64,000 nt of DNA from Ascidia mentula (taxonomy: Eukaryota; Chordata; Ascidiacea; Phlebobranchia; Ascidiidae): the NCBI GenBank assembly GCA_947561715.1, contig OX387205.1:1679001-1743000 (forward strand). The letters run 5' to 3'. Positions 1 to 11,070 of the stretch are shown piece after piece. The notes beneath the pieces were generated by a model, which saw only the letters and a list, made by a program, of their open reading frames with translations, ran no database searches and was not told where the DNA came from. Every line of letters starts with the position of its first letter. Within the stretch, counting starts at the first letter, position 1. The translations under genes were made by a program, and so were the position numbers.

Positions 1-2784
1 GTAATTAACTTCACTTAGCTTGGTAACTTGGTATGGAAAGAAGAATACCCTTCTAGTAAATTAAACGATGAAATGGACTTTTGGAAAGCAGGTAGACCGC
101 AAATTCCAAAGCTTAATCTGCAACCGGTTCGTGAGAAACTAACGAATGTCATTTGGAAAGAGGAACCCATTCCAGAGGGACTTAATTTATTTAAATTAAA
201 CGAACACTTGATTGGAAAGAAAAAAGTTCGATTTGAAAGTGTTTCTTATTATGTTGACGAGTTTGTTGAAATTTATGTTCCGTTGCAAGTGGACAAAATA
301 TACAGGTTTGTGACATTAAAATAGTAATATTACAGTCACATAATAAGACACGTTATGCATGTGCATCTTGTTTTTCTGCTTTTAAAATATTTTTGAATAT
401 ACTTTGTTCTTTTTCTCAGTGTATGCAGTTTAATAAAGAAACTAAAACATCTTGGAAATGAAGAAGAGTTGTCTCTCAAATATAATGATGCTAAAGAAGT
501 TATAAAGGTTTTATCAAAGTACTAATTATTCAAAATACTATTTATTAGAAACAATTATTTGTTATAAGGTGTTAAAATTACACTTGTTGGAGATTGAAAA
601 GTTGGAAAGTCATATTTGTGATGAAGATTTTGATGATTTTGAGCTTCAAATTCAGCCTGCAAAGCAAAAGCTTAAAGATGCTGCTGATTATCTCCTAAAA
701 ACAAACGGACACAAAATTGCCGGCTCCACTAGCAGCTCACAACCAACAGAATGTCAAAGTATAATAGAAGAACTACCACCTGTAAGATCTCCAAAAGCCA
801 GGGACCTTCTGAGCTTTTTGTCTGATGATGCTGATCATCCTGGTTTTGAAGAGTCATCATTTAGTGGACAACAAACTCAAATTGGTAAATTATTCCTAAA
901 GTCTTGGGTCACGTTGCATCAAAAAATAATTTGCTAATTTTTGTGGCTTACAGTGGAGCAGTTGCCTGAGATTAAACAACTAGAAGATGATGAAATGACC
1001 TCGATTAATTTTACTTCCAACGAAAACTGTGAGGAGTCGTTACAAAATCTAAACAATGTAAGTAGTATACAATGTTATTTTTTACTGCACTGGCCATTTC
1101 TAAGATTAGAACACTAGTAAAAGTTTGGTCAGCAAAGTCGTCTGATAGTCACACCAGCTGCACTGATGAGACCTTTTGGGAAACAGTGGCCATCTGTATG
1201 CAGCTTACACAATTCATATTATTGACTCCACTTTGCTTATCACTAGTAAAAGAATTGGACATTTAAATGTAATACACCAATAAATACAATTTGCTGTTAA
1301 ATGTTTCAAAGAACTTTTAATATTTAAAATGTAAAATAAATGTAATATAACAGGAGCTGGTGGAACTTCAGGGCCTTATGAGCGAGTTTCATCAGTTTGT
1401 TCATTTGCAAGGTGAAGTGGTCGATGGAATTGCTGATAATGTTGATGTTGCTCAAGAAAATGTTACACAGGGCAACATCCAACTTAAAAAGGCGAATATT
1501 CTGAAGGTAAGTCAATGTTATGAAACTGTCAGAACTTTCAAATTGAAAGTTATTTATTAGCAATCTTAAAAAATTGATTTTGCTTGCATGGGCATCCTCA
1601 GTTTCTGCAAATACGAAATTGCAAGTAAACCTGATAGCTATACGGTAAAATAAATCAAAGAATAAGTACAAAAACAAATTCTAAAGATATCTACTGTTAA
1701 AACCTAACTATTTGAACCAACAAAATAAAGCTTAATTATACCTTGTTGTGTGTTTTGTTTTATGCTGCAGTGATTAACTGTTGGTTTTAGGCTGCTATGT
1801 TTCCAATACTTGGTGCTGTCATTGGTGGTGTTGTTGGAGGGCCAATTGGTTTGGTTGCTGGCATGAAAGTGGGGAGTGTAACTGGTGGTTTGGCAATGGC
1901 TGGTGTCACTGGAACTGTGGTGGGATATCAAGTAAGCAATAACCCTCCTACATACATTTTGCTGAATGTTAAAACCTTTGGTTTGAGTCGACAATTGCTA
2001 TAGTAACAGGTCTTAGTAAGTTATCGCATATGCTTCAAAAATCACCAGCATTTCATTTGTCATAACAACAGACTGAGTAACAGTTGCTTATGTCATACAA
2101 TATAATTTGTAGTGGCGTAAGTAGTTTCAGTGCTTTGGTTTCAGGCTGTATAAATAACATATTTTGTTGGTTTATTCTGAAAACTGACATAAACACTTTG
2201 TGTAGTCATTAAAAATTACCTGTTACCAGTCTGAGCTGTTCGTTTTTCTTATCATTGGCACTCGAAACTTGTTATATGTATAAAGATCTGATTTTTAAAA
2301 CGATTAAATAAAAATTAAAAAAAAATTAAAATATCAGTTATGAACACTATTTACAAATTTGCTCATAGTTCTGAGAATGAAGTGTTTTGTATGAAACATG
2401 ACAATGTTGATGATAGTATGGGTCAGTTTCTTCATTCTCAGAATATCACTTATATGTAGAACACAACGGTCACGTGATTAACGATCTTATTGCTGCGTAG
2501 TGTTGGAAATCCTGTGTTTCGCATTGTCAGTTACAACAGAAATCGTGTTTAAGTTGTCATTGTGATATCTCACCGGCGCCGTCCGGCGGTGCATCAAATG
2601 TTTTTAACAACTATATTGTGTTCATCGCCAGCATCGATCGTTTTTAAATCTGTTCGCCCTTGCGACTTTATATTGCAGAAATTTAAAATCAACACTGTGT
2701 GTGTTTCAGGGTGGAAAAATGCTGAAGAAACGACAGCAAGAACAAATTGAATTAAACACTTTGAACGAAGAAGACGACAGATGA
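1..2784 (+). CDS. STX17: Syntaxin-17 (Qa-SNARE), 5' end beyond the window
   Basis: Syntaxin-17 is the autophagosomal Qa-SNARE that drives autophagosome-lysosome fusion and also acts at ER/mitochondria contacts. Visible exons are about 19-305, 420-507, 569-884, 954-1057, 1354-1506, 1791-1931 and 2710-2784; all phases agree. The N-terminal helical part (YVDEFVEIYVPLQ, then LHLLEIEKLESH) aligns with human STX17. The SNARE motif is in the 1354-1506 exon, with the zero-layer Gln in HLQGEVVDGIADNV. The 1791 exon encodes the family's unusual glycine-rich double membrane hairpin (GAVIGGVVGGPIGL, then GMKVGSVTGG). The tail GGKMLKKRQQEQIEL matches the basic cytosolic end of the human protein. About 70 residues precede the point where human STX17 starts; they contain two WKEE motifs and I do not recognise them. 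They may be a true N-terminal extension or start further upstream. Identity is very likely; the 5' end is uncertain. Confidence 0.9.
508..568 (+). other. 61-nt minimal intron of STX17
   Basis: This intron runs from GTTTTATC to TTATAAG and contains the branch-point-like TACTAAT at about 520-526. If it were read through, translation would stop at TAA 523-525. Removing it joins AAG to GTG in phase and restores the alignment with human STX17. It is short but has all the signals. Confidence 0.8.
1155..1207 (+). repeat. Decayed type I hammerhead element in STX17 intron
   Basis: AGCTGCA, CTGATGA, stem III ACAG/CTGT and TGCAGCT are all present. Stem II has lost its 3' arm pairing (AGGTC has become GG), and the cleavage triplet is GUA instead of GUC. 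The surrounding element shares a 5' flank (TTTGGTCAGCAAAGTC) with the copy at 7415-7529, and a 3' flank (ACAATTCATATTATTG) with the copy near 49771. It lies in the sense orientation in the intron 1058-1353. Confidence 0.8.
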
Positions 2785-3838
2785 CCCAACGAAGATACAT
2801 GTTGATGAAATTTTCAATTTTACTTTTTACGTTTTAAAGAGACTATCTGCTCACAGTGATGTGATGATTATGTAACTTTAATAAATGTTGATCATTTTAC
2901 TTGTTCCAATTTGAAAGGAATTTACTGCGTAAGCCTGTGCGTCACCTAGAAAATGATGTCATCACAATTTGCGAAAGCAAATTCAGGTGTCTTTTTGGGG
3001 GATTTCGCGGTCATAAACAAAGGCCAACATTCCCTAGAACCACAATCTTATCCAGTCAAACGCCCAAGCACTTAGTGGCCACTGGGATTCGACTTCTTTT
3101 ATGTAAACGAAATTTTTCAGGACCAAAAAATTTAAAATTGAAGAAAGATCATTATAATACTGTATGTGCTTCATTCAGGAACAAGTTCGCTTTGACTTTC
3201 GCCTGCTCATAGTTATCGTCCACTGATCTTCATTAAACAAATGTTTAAGGCGGTATAAAAGTTTTTGTCGGCCAAAAAGATGACCGAAGATCACGCCATC
3301 GTAAATTTGCATGCACTAAAATTTAGGGCAAATTTTTTTTTTTTTTGTGGATTAATGGAAGAATGCTGTGGGTGATCAGTATATTTTTTAATATCTGTCT
3401 GTTGACAATGAGTTCCATCTTGGCTTGACGCAAAACAGAAGAAAAATATTAGCTGACTACTTGCGTGTGCGCGCTTTTCCCTCATCCAATTAACCAATGA
3501 GCGAAAATAAAAACATCTGACTATGTGATGAACACGGTATCGTTCGAGAACATTCTGTTTACATTCACGTTTTGTTAAATGTTGTTCCGTTTCTTTGTGC
3601 GTATTTGAAGTTCTATGACCAAACTACGCATTGCAATTTAAGGATTATAACATTTATATGCTTTTATCACCTACTTGACAATAACAATACGAAAGCTTTT
3701 ATTTCTGCCTTGTCTTAAAACAATAACCAGAAAAAACGCGCAAAAATGTTCTTGAAATGGAAATGTGCCACTTAATGTTTATGTATAACTTTTTGTATGT
3801 ATGAAGTGCTCTTACTTAGGAACATAGTGAGTGTTTTT
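2785..3838. other. STX17-DNAJC7 intergenic spacer
   Basis: This ~1 kb holds the STX17 3' UTR and the DNAJC7 5' region. A polyadenylation signal AATAAA lies at 2880-2885, about 100 nt after the STX17 stop. Short reading frames on both strands show no family signature and no splice context. A 14-base poly-T run lies near 3335. I see no RNA gene. Confidence 0.6.
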
Positions 3839-6800
3839 ATGAAGATCGAAACGCCGTTGGTTAACATGGAGGAAAGTAGTAGTGTAGATCCCACCACCAA
3901 CGGTGTCGCTGAAGAAATGGATGTAAGCGAACCTCCTATTGACCCACAACTGTAAGTTGATTTTAGACTGTTGTTTTAAAATTTATCTAGTCATCTAAAT
4001 TCTGCACAATCGTAAGGGCTGGTAAGGCCATATAATTTCGAAATTATTGTGTCTGAAATGTATTGTGTTTATTACTGGCTATTGCCAAATGTCACTGCAC
4101 GACTGCAGGTCATTTGAGGGCATTTGTTTAATGTTTTGAAACTAAAAGTTCATTTAAAATAGACTGATCTTCTGGCATAAAATTAACACACTGTATTCTC
4201 GACGTTTCATCTGCCATACGGCCAGATTACAATGTGCCTGGCAGCAACAGCAGTACATTAAAAGTTAATTTTAAAAGCTTATCCTCAATTGCTTGGAAAA
4301 CCTTTAGGTATGAATATTTTATTGATGTTTTTGCTTGAAGATCTGCAGAACAACATAAAGATGAAGGAAACCAATTCTACAAGAAAAAAGATTACAAGTC
4401 TGCCATAGACCATTACTCAAAAGCTATCGGTAAGCTATTTGCTGAACCTAATTGTCTAAAGTGGTTTTATCAAAAAGAAAAAAAAAATTTCAACATTTTA
4501 TTAGTAATCTTTGCCTAAAAGGTTTACCGATACACAGTGGCGGATCTAGAAAAAAATGAGGGGGGTGTCCGAGTTTGGTCACGCCAATTTTGCGTTTGGT
4601 TTAGGCTAAAATAGGTATCTGGCGGTTAAGAAAAACAACCCTTAGCGCCAGACTATTTCCGTCTTCGTTGCGTGTAATTAGATTCATGATACACATTAAC
4701 ATGAATTCTCAAAGAACGTTGACATAATCTGTGTAATTAACATTTGCTAATTCCAACTAACAACTAGTTGTGGACAACACTACAGTTTACAGTTTTGAAT
4801 TTGTAGACAGTTGTCCACAAAATGCAAGTTACTATAGCAACAGAAGTGCAGCGCGCATGATGATGAATCAATACAAAGAAGCATTAAAGGATGCACAAAC
4901 AGCTGTCAAGGTGGACAACACATTTGCCAAAGTGAGTAATTTAAAAACTTTTTTGTGGTATTATCTAGATGCATAATTTTTATTGGTACACTTGTTGCAC
5001 AATTTTTCTAAGTTCAGTTTGCATTTAGAACCATGCGGGCCAAACGTTTTACATAAAGGTATGCAAATGAATTAATTTTGGACATTTTTTGGAGTGAAAT
5101 CAATTTTTTTGAAAAGGCTTTGCAGTAAAACAGTTAAACATTTTTTTAAAGATAAACTAAACTGAACACTATGCATTTTATTTGAAGGCATATCTGCGAG
5201 AGGCAAAGTGCCACATTGCATTGGGTAACTCACAAGCTGCCTTGATTTCACTACAAACTGCGAAAGACCTGGATGCAAGCAGTGATCATGCTATCATGGC
5301 TGAGGTATGTGTCTGCAACCACAATTGTTTGAAATGTTATTAGCATGACAATGACAAGTTTGTTAGTGGCCTAAAAACAGTCTGAAGCTTAATATACTGG
5401 TTGTATAACAATTATTGGATGTGTATACTGACAAGTTGCAGCATTTTTTCTTTTGTAATAATGAGTATATGATATTCTTCATTTTAGTGGCAGCATGCTG
5501 TGAATGGAAGTTGCACAGTTTTTTTTTGAGAGTTAGTGATTGCCAGCATGTCGTTACACAGATCTGTCAGCTGCTTTGCATCTGTCTTCACAGCACAGTT
5601 AAACAGCATGCCAATTAACTCTTATACCAGGTTGATGTAGTCAGAAGTGTGAAATTGACAGATGGTTGATTGGGAAAGCTCTCTGCCACCATCAAGTGTT
5701 GAAAAGCTGGAGGAAGTGCATGACCTTGTTAACGAAGGCATGGCTTCCATAATGAGTGTGATTGGAAAAGAGATTGAACGAGATTTTCAAGAAAGGGAAA
5801 AGAGAGAATTACAGGGAAAGAAGACAAATGAGAGTCTCTTTGTAAAAGGGAAGAAGAAAAAATGGATTCGATGCAAAGATGGAAAATACAGAAACATTGA
5901 ACAACTTGAGGAATAACTGACAGATTTATGATAATTTTCTTCTAATGTTATTTCTTGCATTAATTCTTCTTTTTTCCATAAGTAACAATTTAAGGTTTGA
6001 TGATAATTCTTTATAATGACACATTGAAACTTTTCGGTTTTGTTCAAATATTTATTTTCTTATGAATTTGGCATGTCATTGATTTGTTCAAGCAAAATAT
6101 TATGTTTGTTGTTTTATAAAAGTTGTCAAAAACATGACATGTTTATGTCTAATGTAAAATAAATCATTGAAAAAAATGTGATGTTGTTTGCAACGTTTCT
6201 TTTTGGTTTAATTTTTGCATCGACATCTTTCTTGAGTTTTTAGTATTTCGTCGTAATGTTTCTTATATTTACAGGTCCGCAATGCGAGCCAACTTACCCA
6301 ATACACGGAACAAGCCAATGCTGCAGCAACCGACAAAGATTATCGACAGGTTTGTCTGTGTCTGATTTTAATGCCACAATTCCAGAAAAGTTAATTCCTG
6401 GCTAAAATCCGTACTGACCGGAAATTTTGTTTCTGTGATTGTGGTATAATTATAAATGGAAATAGTCACGGCCAATTGCAACAGAATGGGGAATGATTCC
6501 AAGAATCAATTAACATGCATAACACTTTTTGATGCTAACTTCTTTAGATTGTCAAAAATAATTTTTAGGTGGAATACTACATGCGCTGTGCTTCAAAAAT
6601 TGCCCCTGCTTGTAATCAGTTCAGAATACGACAAGCTGAAAACCTTGCTCTCATGGGAAAATACGAGGAGGCACAAGCCATTGCAATGTATGTATTAATA
6701 AACTATATGTACAACTTTTTGATTGGTGAACCAAGCTTTATACAAAAATACACAAATCATTTGAGCACAATTACTTAACAGTGAATTATTGGTTGGAATA

Positions 6801-9800
6801 TTTACACTATGAAAACTTGACAGATTAGGATAGCTACATATTAGGCTATTTGGGAACTTAAGTTAATATTCAAAGCGAAGATGAACACAATTAGTGTTTG
6901 AGACATTTGCATAACAATACCGAGCCGAGTGGTTATTTTCCAGCTATGGTTTTTGCATTCGATAAATTAATTCTCAAACAAAAAAACTCACAATGTGTTG
7001 AACTGAATACCATAATGGAAATATATTTGTTGCAGGGACATTTTACGTGGCGACAAAATGAATGCAGATGCCGTTTACATCAGGGGAATTTGTTTATATT
7101 TCGATGACAACATCGACAAAGCCGTAGCCTTTTTTACACACGCTTTAAAGTTGTCTCCTGACCATGCAAACGCAAGGCGAAATTTAAAGGTTTGTGATAT
7201 TAAGACAGAACACAAAGTTTTGTTGTATGATAAAAAACATTGTATTGTCACAGTAGACCTATGGTGGGCTGTTTTTTACATTAAATGAAGTCAAAGCACT
7301 TGATAAAAAAGCAGCATCAGTCTGGGTTTACGCAATGTTTTGAACGCATTTTCTTATGTTTTTAGACGTTTTAACATGTGTTTTATTCTTGTACGTTGGG
7401 TTTACATTACAGAAGTGGAAGTCTTTGCTTGGCCGTTTGGTCAGCAAAGTCATCTTATAGTCACACCAGCTGCACTGATGAGACCTTTTAGGTCGAAACA
7501 GTGGCCATCTGTCTGCAGCTTATACACAATTACATTACAGAACTAATGATGCCCATTCGGCAAACTGTATGTACATTGTAATACTTATTCGTCTTTAGCA
7601 TGGAAAGTGCTTTGTGTGAATTAACAATGACAGGCTGGTGATCACCAGGTTGTCATTCTCAGTTCATCCGTTTAATGTTCAAATGTAAACATTGAGAAAT
7701 CATCTCTGAGTTCCATTGATGATATGTTAATTTGTGTGTTTAGAAAGCAAAATTACTGGCCAGCAAAAAAGCTGAAGGCAATGAAGCTTTTAAAGTGGGA
7801 CAAACCCGGAAAGCATATGATCTCTATGGAGAGGCACTTGCGGTCGACCCAAACAACCGGAGAACGAATGCAAAACTTTTCTGCAATCGAGCCCTGGTTG
7901 GAAATAAGGTATAAACTTTTCTGTTGCCGCTTTTTAATGAGATACTTTAACACAGCCTTACTCACACTTGTGTTGGTTCTATAGTTGGGAAATCACCAGG
8001 AAGCGCTAGAGGATTGCAACCGTGCGATTGAATTGGATAGCAACTATGTCAAAGCCTTTCAACGACGGGCGAAATGGTAAATAAGATTTAAGTGTTGTTA
8101 GAATGTTTTGAACGTTTTTTTGGTATGTGATGAAGTGATGCCAACATATATATATATATAAAGACCATGCATTTATTTCTCTTTCTATGGATTATGAGAA
8201 AGCTGTGTGACAATTTCTGTGTGGTTGTCAAGACAATCCTTTGTATTTTTAGTTACCTGGACTTGGAAATGTACGATGAAGCTGTCCACGAATATAACAA
8301 GGTCCTACAAATGGAGCGAACTAGAGGTAAGTGATCAATTGTTTGAGCAGCTTTTGTTTCTGGTATATTCTGTGTAAAAAAATATGTCGCATTGCAATAA
8401 TTGTTTAAAGAGTGTTTTTTTTACAGTAGGAACTGTGAATTTAATGTCACCATTGACCATAAATTGTTTCCGGTAATTTATGTTACATTTTTTGGTTCTA
8501 TAGATTTTAACTAGTTTCATTTCTTTAAATAGAAAACCAGAAGCTTCTCAAAGAAGCTGAAGCCCAACTGAAACGAAGCAAGAGGAAAGATTATTACAAG
8601 ATCCTGGGGATACCCAAAGATGCAAATGATGATCAAATAAAGAAGGCTTACCGCAAACAAGCACTTATTCACCATCCAGGTAAAATGACTTGTATTTGCT
8701 GAATTAATGTCACATAATATAAGCAATGTGGAGCCAATAATATGAATTGTGTATAAGCTGCAGACAGATGGCCACTGTTATAGTCACACCAGTTGCACTG
8801 ATGAGACCTTTTAGGCTGAAACAGTGGCCATCTGTCTACATCTTATACACAGCTTATCTACCATCTTTCATACCTTTTTGGTCAATGGTTCCAAAACATC
8901 TTTAACCTAGGCCTCTGTTTTATCTTTAATAATATTTCAGTTTCAACAAGAATCCAGTCATAAACCATATTCTCCAGTCATAAACCATAAAAAATGATTA
9001 GAATTTCTTGTTCCTTTTGTAAATGTTAACCAGCAACTTGTTTTAACTTTGTTTACACGACATTTTGCAGATCGTCATGCAAACAAGACCGACGAGGAAA
9101 AAAAGAAAACTGAACAAAAGTTTAAGGAAGTTGGTGAAGCTTACACTATATTATCAGACAAACAAAAAAGGTAAAATACGATAGTAATTATCATTTGCTT
9201 GTTGTATATATTTGACATTTTGTTATTTTGAAATAAATAAAATATCTGACCAAAAGAGCCACAATAATCAATGAGAGCATTAGATAATAGTGTACACTAT
9301 TTCGATATTAACCAAACAGTACCACCAAGTAGAAGTTCTGTATCTGCTATTTTAAAAATAAGCCACACTGATAAGACCTCGTAGGTCCAAATAGTGTGTG
9401 CACCTGTCTGCAGCTTTCCATATATAGGGTTAAGCAGCAAGATTTGGTTGAAAATTTTTAGGTAACAACAAAATAATTTGAAAAAAAATAAGGAAACGTC
9501 AACACACTTTCTGTTGATTTCAGGGGGAGATATGACCGAGGCGAGGACCTTGATGGGCATTCAATGCAAGACTTCGACCCCAATAATATTTTCCAGATGT
9601 TTTTCGGAGGAGGAGGAGGTGGTGGTGGTGGACATCAGCACTTTACACGTAAGAAACACTTCTGTTCTGGATTATTTGTAATTGATTTTGGAAATCATTA
9701 GTACCATGTGGTTTTACTTCATAACTTGTTTTACAGACGGACACGAAGGCTTTGGCAGCAGCGGTGGGGGTTTCCCAGGGGGCTTTACCTTCCAGTTCGG

Positions 9801-9804
9801 TTGA
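3839..9804 (+). CDS. DNAJC7: DnaJ homolog subfamily C member 7 (TPR2)
   Basis: DNAJC7 is a cytosolic co-chaperone; its TPR clamps bind Hsp70 and Hsp90, and its J domain stimulates Hsp70 ATPase. Exons are 3839-3951, 4341-4429, ~4786-4931, 5188-5304, 6275-6349, 6569-6687, 7036-7189, 7744-7908, 7985-8076, 8253-8326, 8533-8679, 9071-9170, 9524-9648 and 9737-9804. Phases agree throughout, giving about 527 residues against 494 in human. The first TPR block includes [20 protein letters not shown], and the middle one [18 protein letters not shown]. The J domain starts at [13 protein letters not shown]; its HPD is split across the 8679/9071 junction (HHPD-RHANK). A Gly run follows, and the protein ends FTFQFG, matching human FFFQFG. 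The start ATG is the first one in frame, followed by an acidic leader. The 5' border of exon 3 could instead be 4768, adding six residues. Three introns carry hammerhead elements. Confidence 0.95.
5662..5916 (+). CDS. Alternative terminal exon of DNAJC7, or a nested 84-aa gene
   Basis: This open frame lies in the DNAJC7 intron 5305-6274. It begins directly after an AG (TTGACAG/ATGG). Because the upstream exon ends at 5304 on a codon boundary, splicing 5304 to 5662 would stay in frame. The frame ends at TAA 5914-5916, and a poly(A) signal AATAAA follows at 6158-6163, so a complete 3' end is present. The peptide is charged: [19 protein letters not shown], an E/R-rich helix, then [20 protein letters not shown] do not recognise a family. 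Two readings fit: a DNAJC7 isoform that keeps the first TPR block but lacks the J domain, or a separate small gene whose acceptor takes a trans-spliced leader. The acceptor and poly(A) signal argue against a chance frame. Confidence 0.6.
   Translation: MVDWESSLPPSSVEKLEEVHDLVNEGMASIMSVIGKEIERDFQEREKRELQGKKTNESLFVKGKKKKWIRCKDGKYRNIEQLEE
6158..6163 (+). terminator. Poly(A) signal for the intronic terminal exon
   Basis: A canonical AATAAA lies about 240 nt after the stop of the 5662-5916 frame and upstream of the next DNAJC7 exon at 6275. Its position suits intronic polyadenylation. Confidence 0.5.
7415..7529 (+). mobile_element. Retroposed hammerhead-bearing element with 13-bp TSD
   Basis: The 115-nt element is bounded by exact direct repeats TTACATTACAGAA at 7402-7414 and 7530-7542. 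It starts GTGGAAGTCTTTGC, passes through TTTGGTCAGCAAAGTC and ends ...CAGCTTATACACAA. It contains the intact ribozyme at 7468-7520. Variable-length target duplications of this kind suit target-primed retroposition, not a cut-and-paste transposon. No reading frame is present, so it would be non-autonomous. It lies in the DNAJC7 intron 7190-7743, sense to the gene. Confidence 0.8.
7468..7520 (+). ncRNA. Type I hammerhead ribozyme, intact
   Basis: All conserved parts are in order. Stem I 5' strand is AGCTGCA (7468-7474). The core CTGATGA is 7475-7481. Stem II is GACCT/AGGTC with a TTT loop (7482-7494). GAAA is 7495-7498. Stem III is ACAG/CTGT (7498-7501 with 7509-7512) closing TGGCCAT. C17 is at 7513, giving a GUC cleavage triplet, and the stem I 3' strand is TGCAGCT (7514-7520). 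Stem I pairs perfectly over seven bases and is the open stem, which defines type I. The predicted cut is between 7513 and 7514. Activity is inferred from sequence. Confidence 0.88.
8749..8850 (+). mobile_element. Hammerhead element with inverted ends, ribozyme degraded
   Basis: The left end GTGTATAAGCTGCAGACAG... is the reverse complement of the right end, so arms of about 30 bp (8749-8779 and 8821-8850) flank a central hammerhead-like core at 8791-8847. The core CTGATGA and GAAAC are kept, but stem II ends in GGCT and stem I carries mismatches. The inverted left end is what a 5' inversion during retroposition (twin priming) can leave. It sits in the DNAJC7 intron 8680-9070, sense to the gene. 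Confidence 0.7.
9363..9416 (+). repeat. Strongly decayed hammerhead element
   Basis: CTGATAA, GACCT..AGGTC, CAAAT and CTGTCTGCAGCT keep the order of the family's ribozyme parts, but essential core bases have changed. It lies in the DNAJC7 intron 9171-9523. Its relationship rests on the shared order of motifs and the preserved 3' end. Confidence 0.6.
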
Positions 9805-9998
9805 TATTTTTTATGAATTATGCTTCTTCGTTAGCACGTGCTGCGCGGGTTCCTTTCGCCTGCTACATGTGGGTAGTCATGCACGGCTGCACACAAACCG
9901 ACGAACTCGAAACTTTTCTCCGAGCCGATTGTTCGTTTTCTTTTCTTTGCTCTCAGCGAATCTCAAGGGATATCCTGTTTAGAAATATTTTTAAAAAA

Positions 9999-10105
9999 AA
10001 CTTAAAAAGCTCATCTGGCAAAAAAATATTTGCTATGTTTAAGGTTTTGTCGTAATTCTACAGACCTTCCTCAAATTATTTTTTGCCAGATGAGCTTTTT
10101 AAGTT
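9999..10105. repeat. Inverted repeat, 27-bp perfect arms
   Basis: Arm 9999-10025 (centre AAAAAGCTCATCTGGCAAAA) is the reverse complement of 10079-10105, with a 53-nt loop. It lies about 200 nt after the DNAJC7 stop. It could be a small foldback transposon remnant or a 3' UTR hairpin. Confidence 0.75.
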
Positions 10106-10837
10106 GGGTTGTTATTATGCCTGATATTTAAAAAAACACATTCAGGCGTTGCGCTGTATCAGCATTCGCTGCTACGATGAAAGATATATTGTTGAAATGA
10201 AAATTTGCAAGAATGCAGAATTTATTAAGGGTGCAAATATGTGCAGATGTTTACGCTAGTGGGCGTAAGACAGCATTTTCTTTCGGGTGGGTGATACTGC
10301 GGCGGAAACTAATATTGTAAAGGAATTAAAACCGCCAAGTTATGGTAGGCTAAGGCTTTGTTGTGAAAGTTCTATTCCCCCAAAAATCACTTCATTGTTC
10401 AACAAGTTAATATTTCAGCATCATGAAACCTCATCGCCCTTTTGCCTTTGGGCCTTGTCCATTAGTCCTTTTTGCCCGAAATGTAAATGCGCCCGAAATT
10501 CTTTCACTTATAAATTTGTGAATGCATCTTCTCTCAAATGCTCCTATTGTCATCGTTATTTTTATTTGTAGTCGTAACTTAAAATGCGGTTTTATAGTAA
10601 TTTAAGTCCGGCTCTATGTTCATTGTTTGCTTCTGTGTAAATTTGTACTGGGCTACATAGTTTTACGCGTTGGATTTGGTTGTCGACGTATCCGTGACGT
10701 GAAAGCGAAATTACAATCAGCAACATTACAACGCACAGCAGATGTTTTGAACATACATGAACGTTGCAACTTATTTCAAAAAGATTGGCGGTTGAATGTT
10801 TAATTTGTGGGTAAAGGAAGGTTCACTGGCATCGCAG

Positions 10838-11070
10838 GCAAGGCATTGTAGTCTAGCTGGATCAGCCACTGTTTTCAATAAGTTAGAGCGAGATCTGAAA
10901 AATCAAGCTCCCGTTGAGGTTTGAACTCATGACCCTGAGCTTACCAGACGATAAAAGTTGCTAATCCAGGTGGGCGGCAATACCAGTAAACACTGAAGGC
11001 TCATATCGCCAAGTATGAAGGGCCTGCGCAGTGTGGCGATCCTGTCTCGTCATGCGATAGCTTGTAACAC
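10838..11070 (-). mobile_element. tRNA-derived SINE copy
   Basis: On the minus strand a B-box-like stretch (GGTCATGAGTTCAAACC) and ACGGGAGCTTGATTTTTC match the element at 22593-22974, followed by the same tail with GTGGCTGATCCAGCTAG. The plus-strand right part shares CCTGCGCAGTG and GGCGATC with that element. The tRNA part is degenerate. Exact ends and target duplications were not found. Confidence 0.7.

Noticed and set aside
4539-4640. DNA transposon end at CAGTGGCGGATCTAG
   Set aside because: The motif resembles a common transposon terminus and a G-rich run follows, but I found no partner end or target duplication within the intron.
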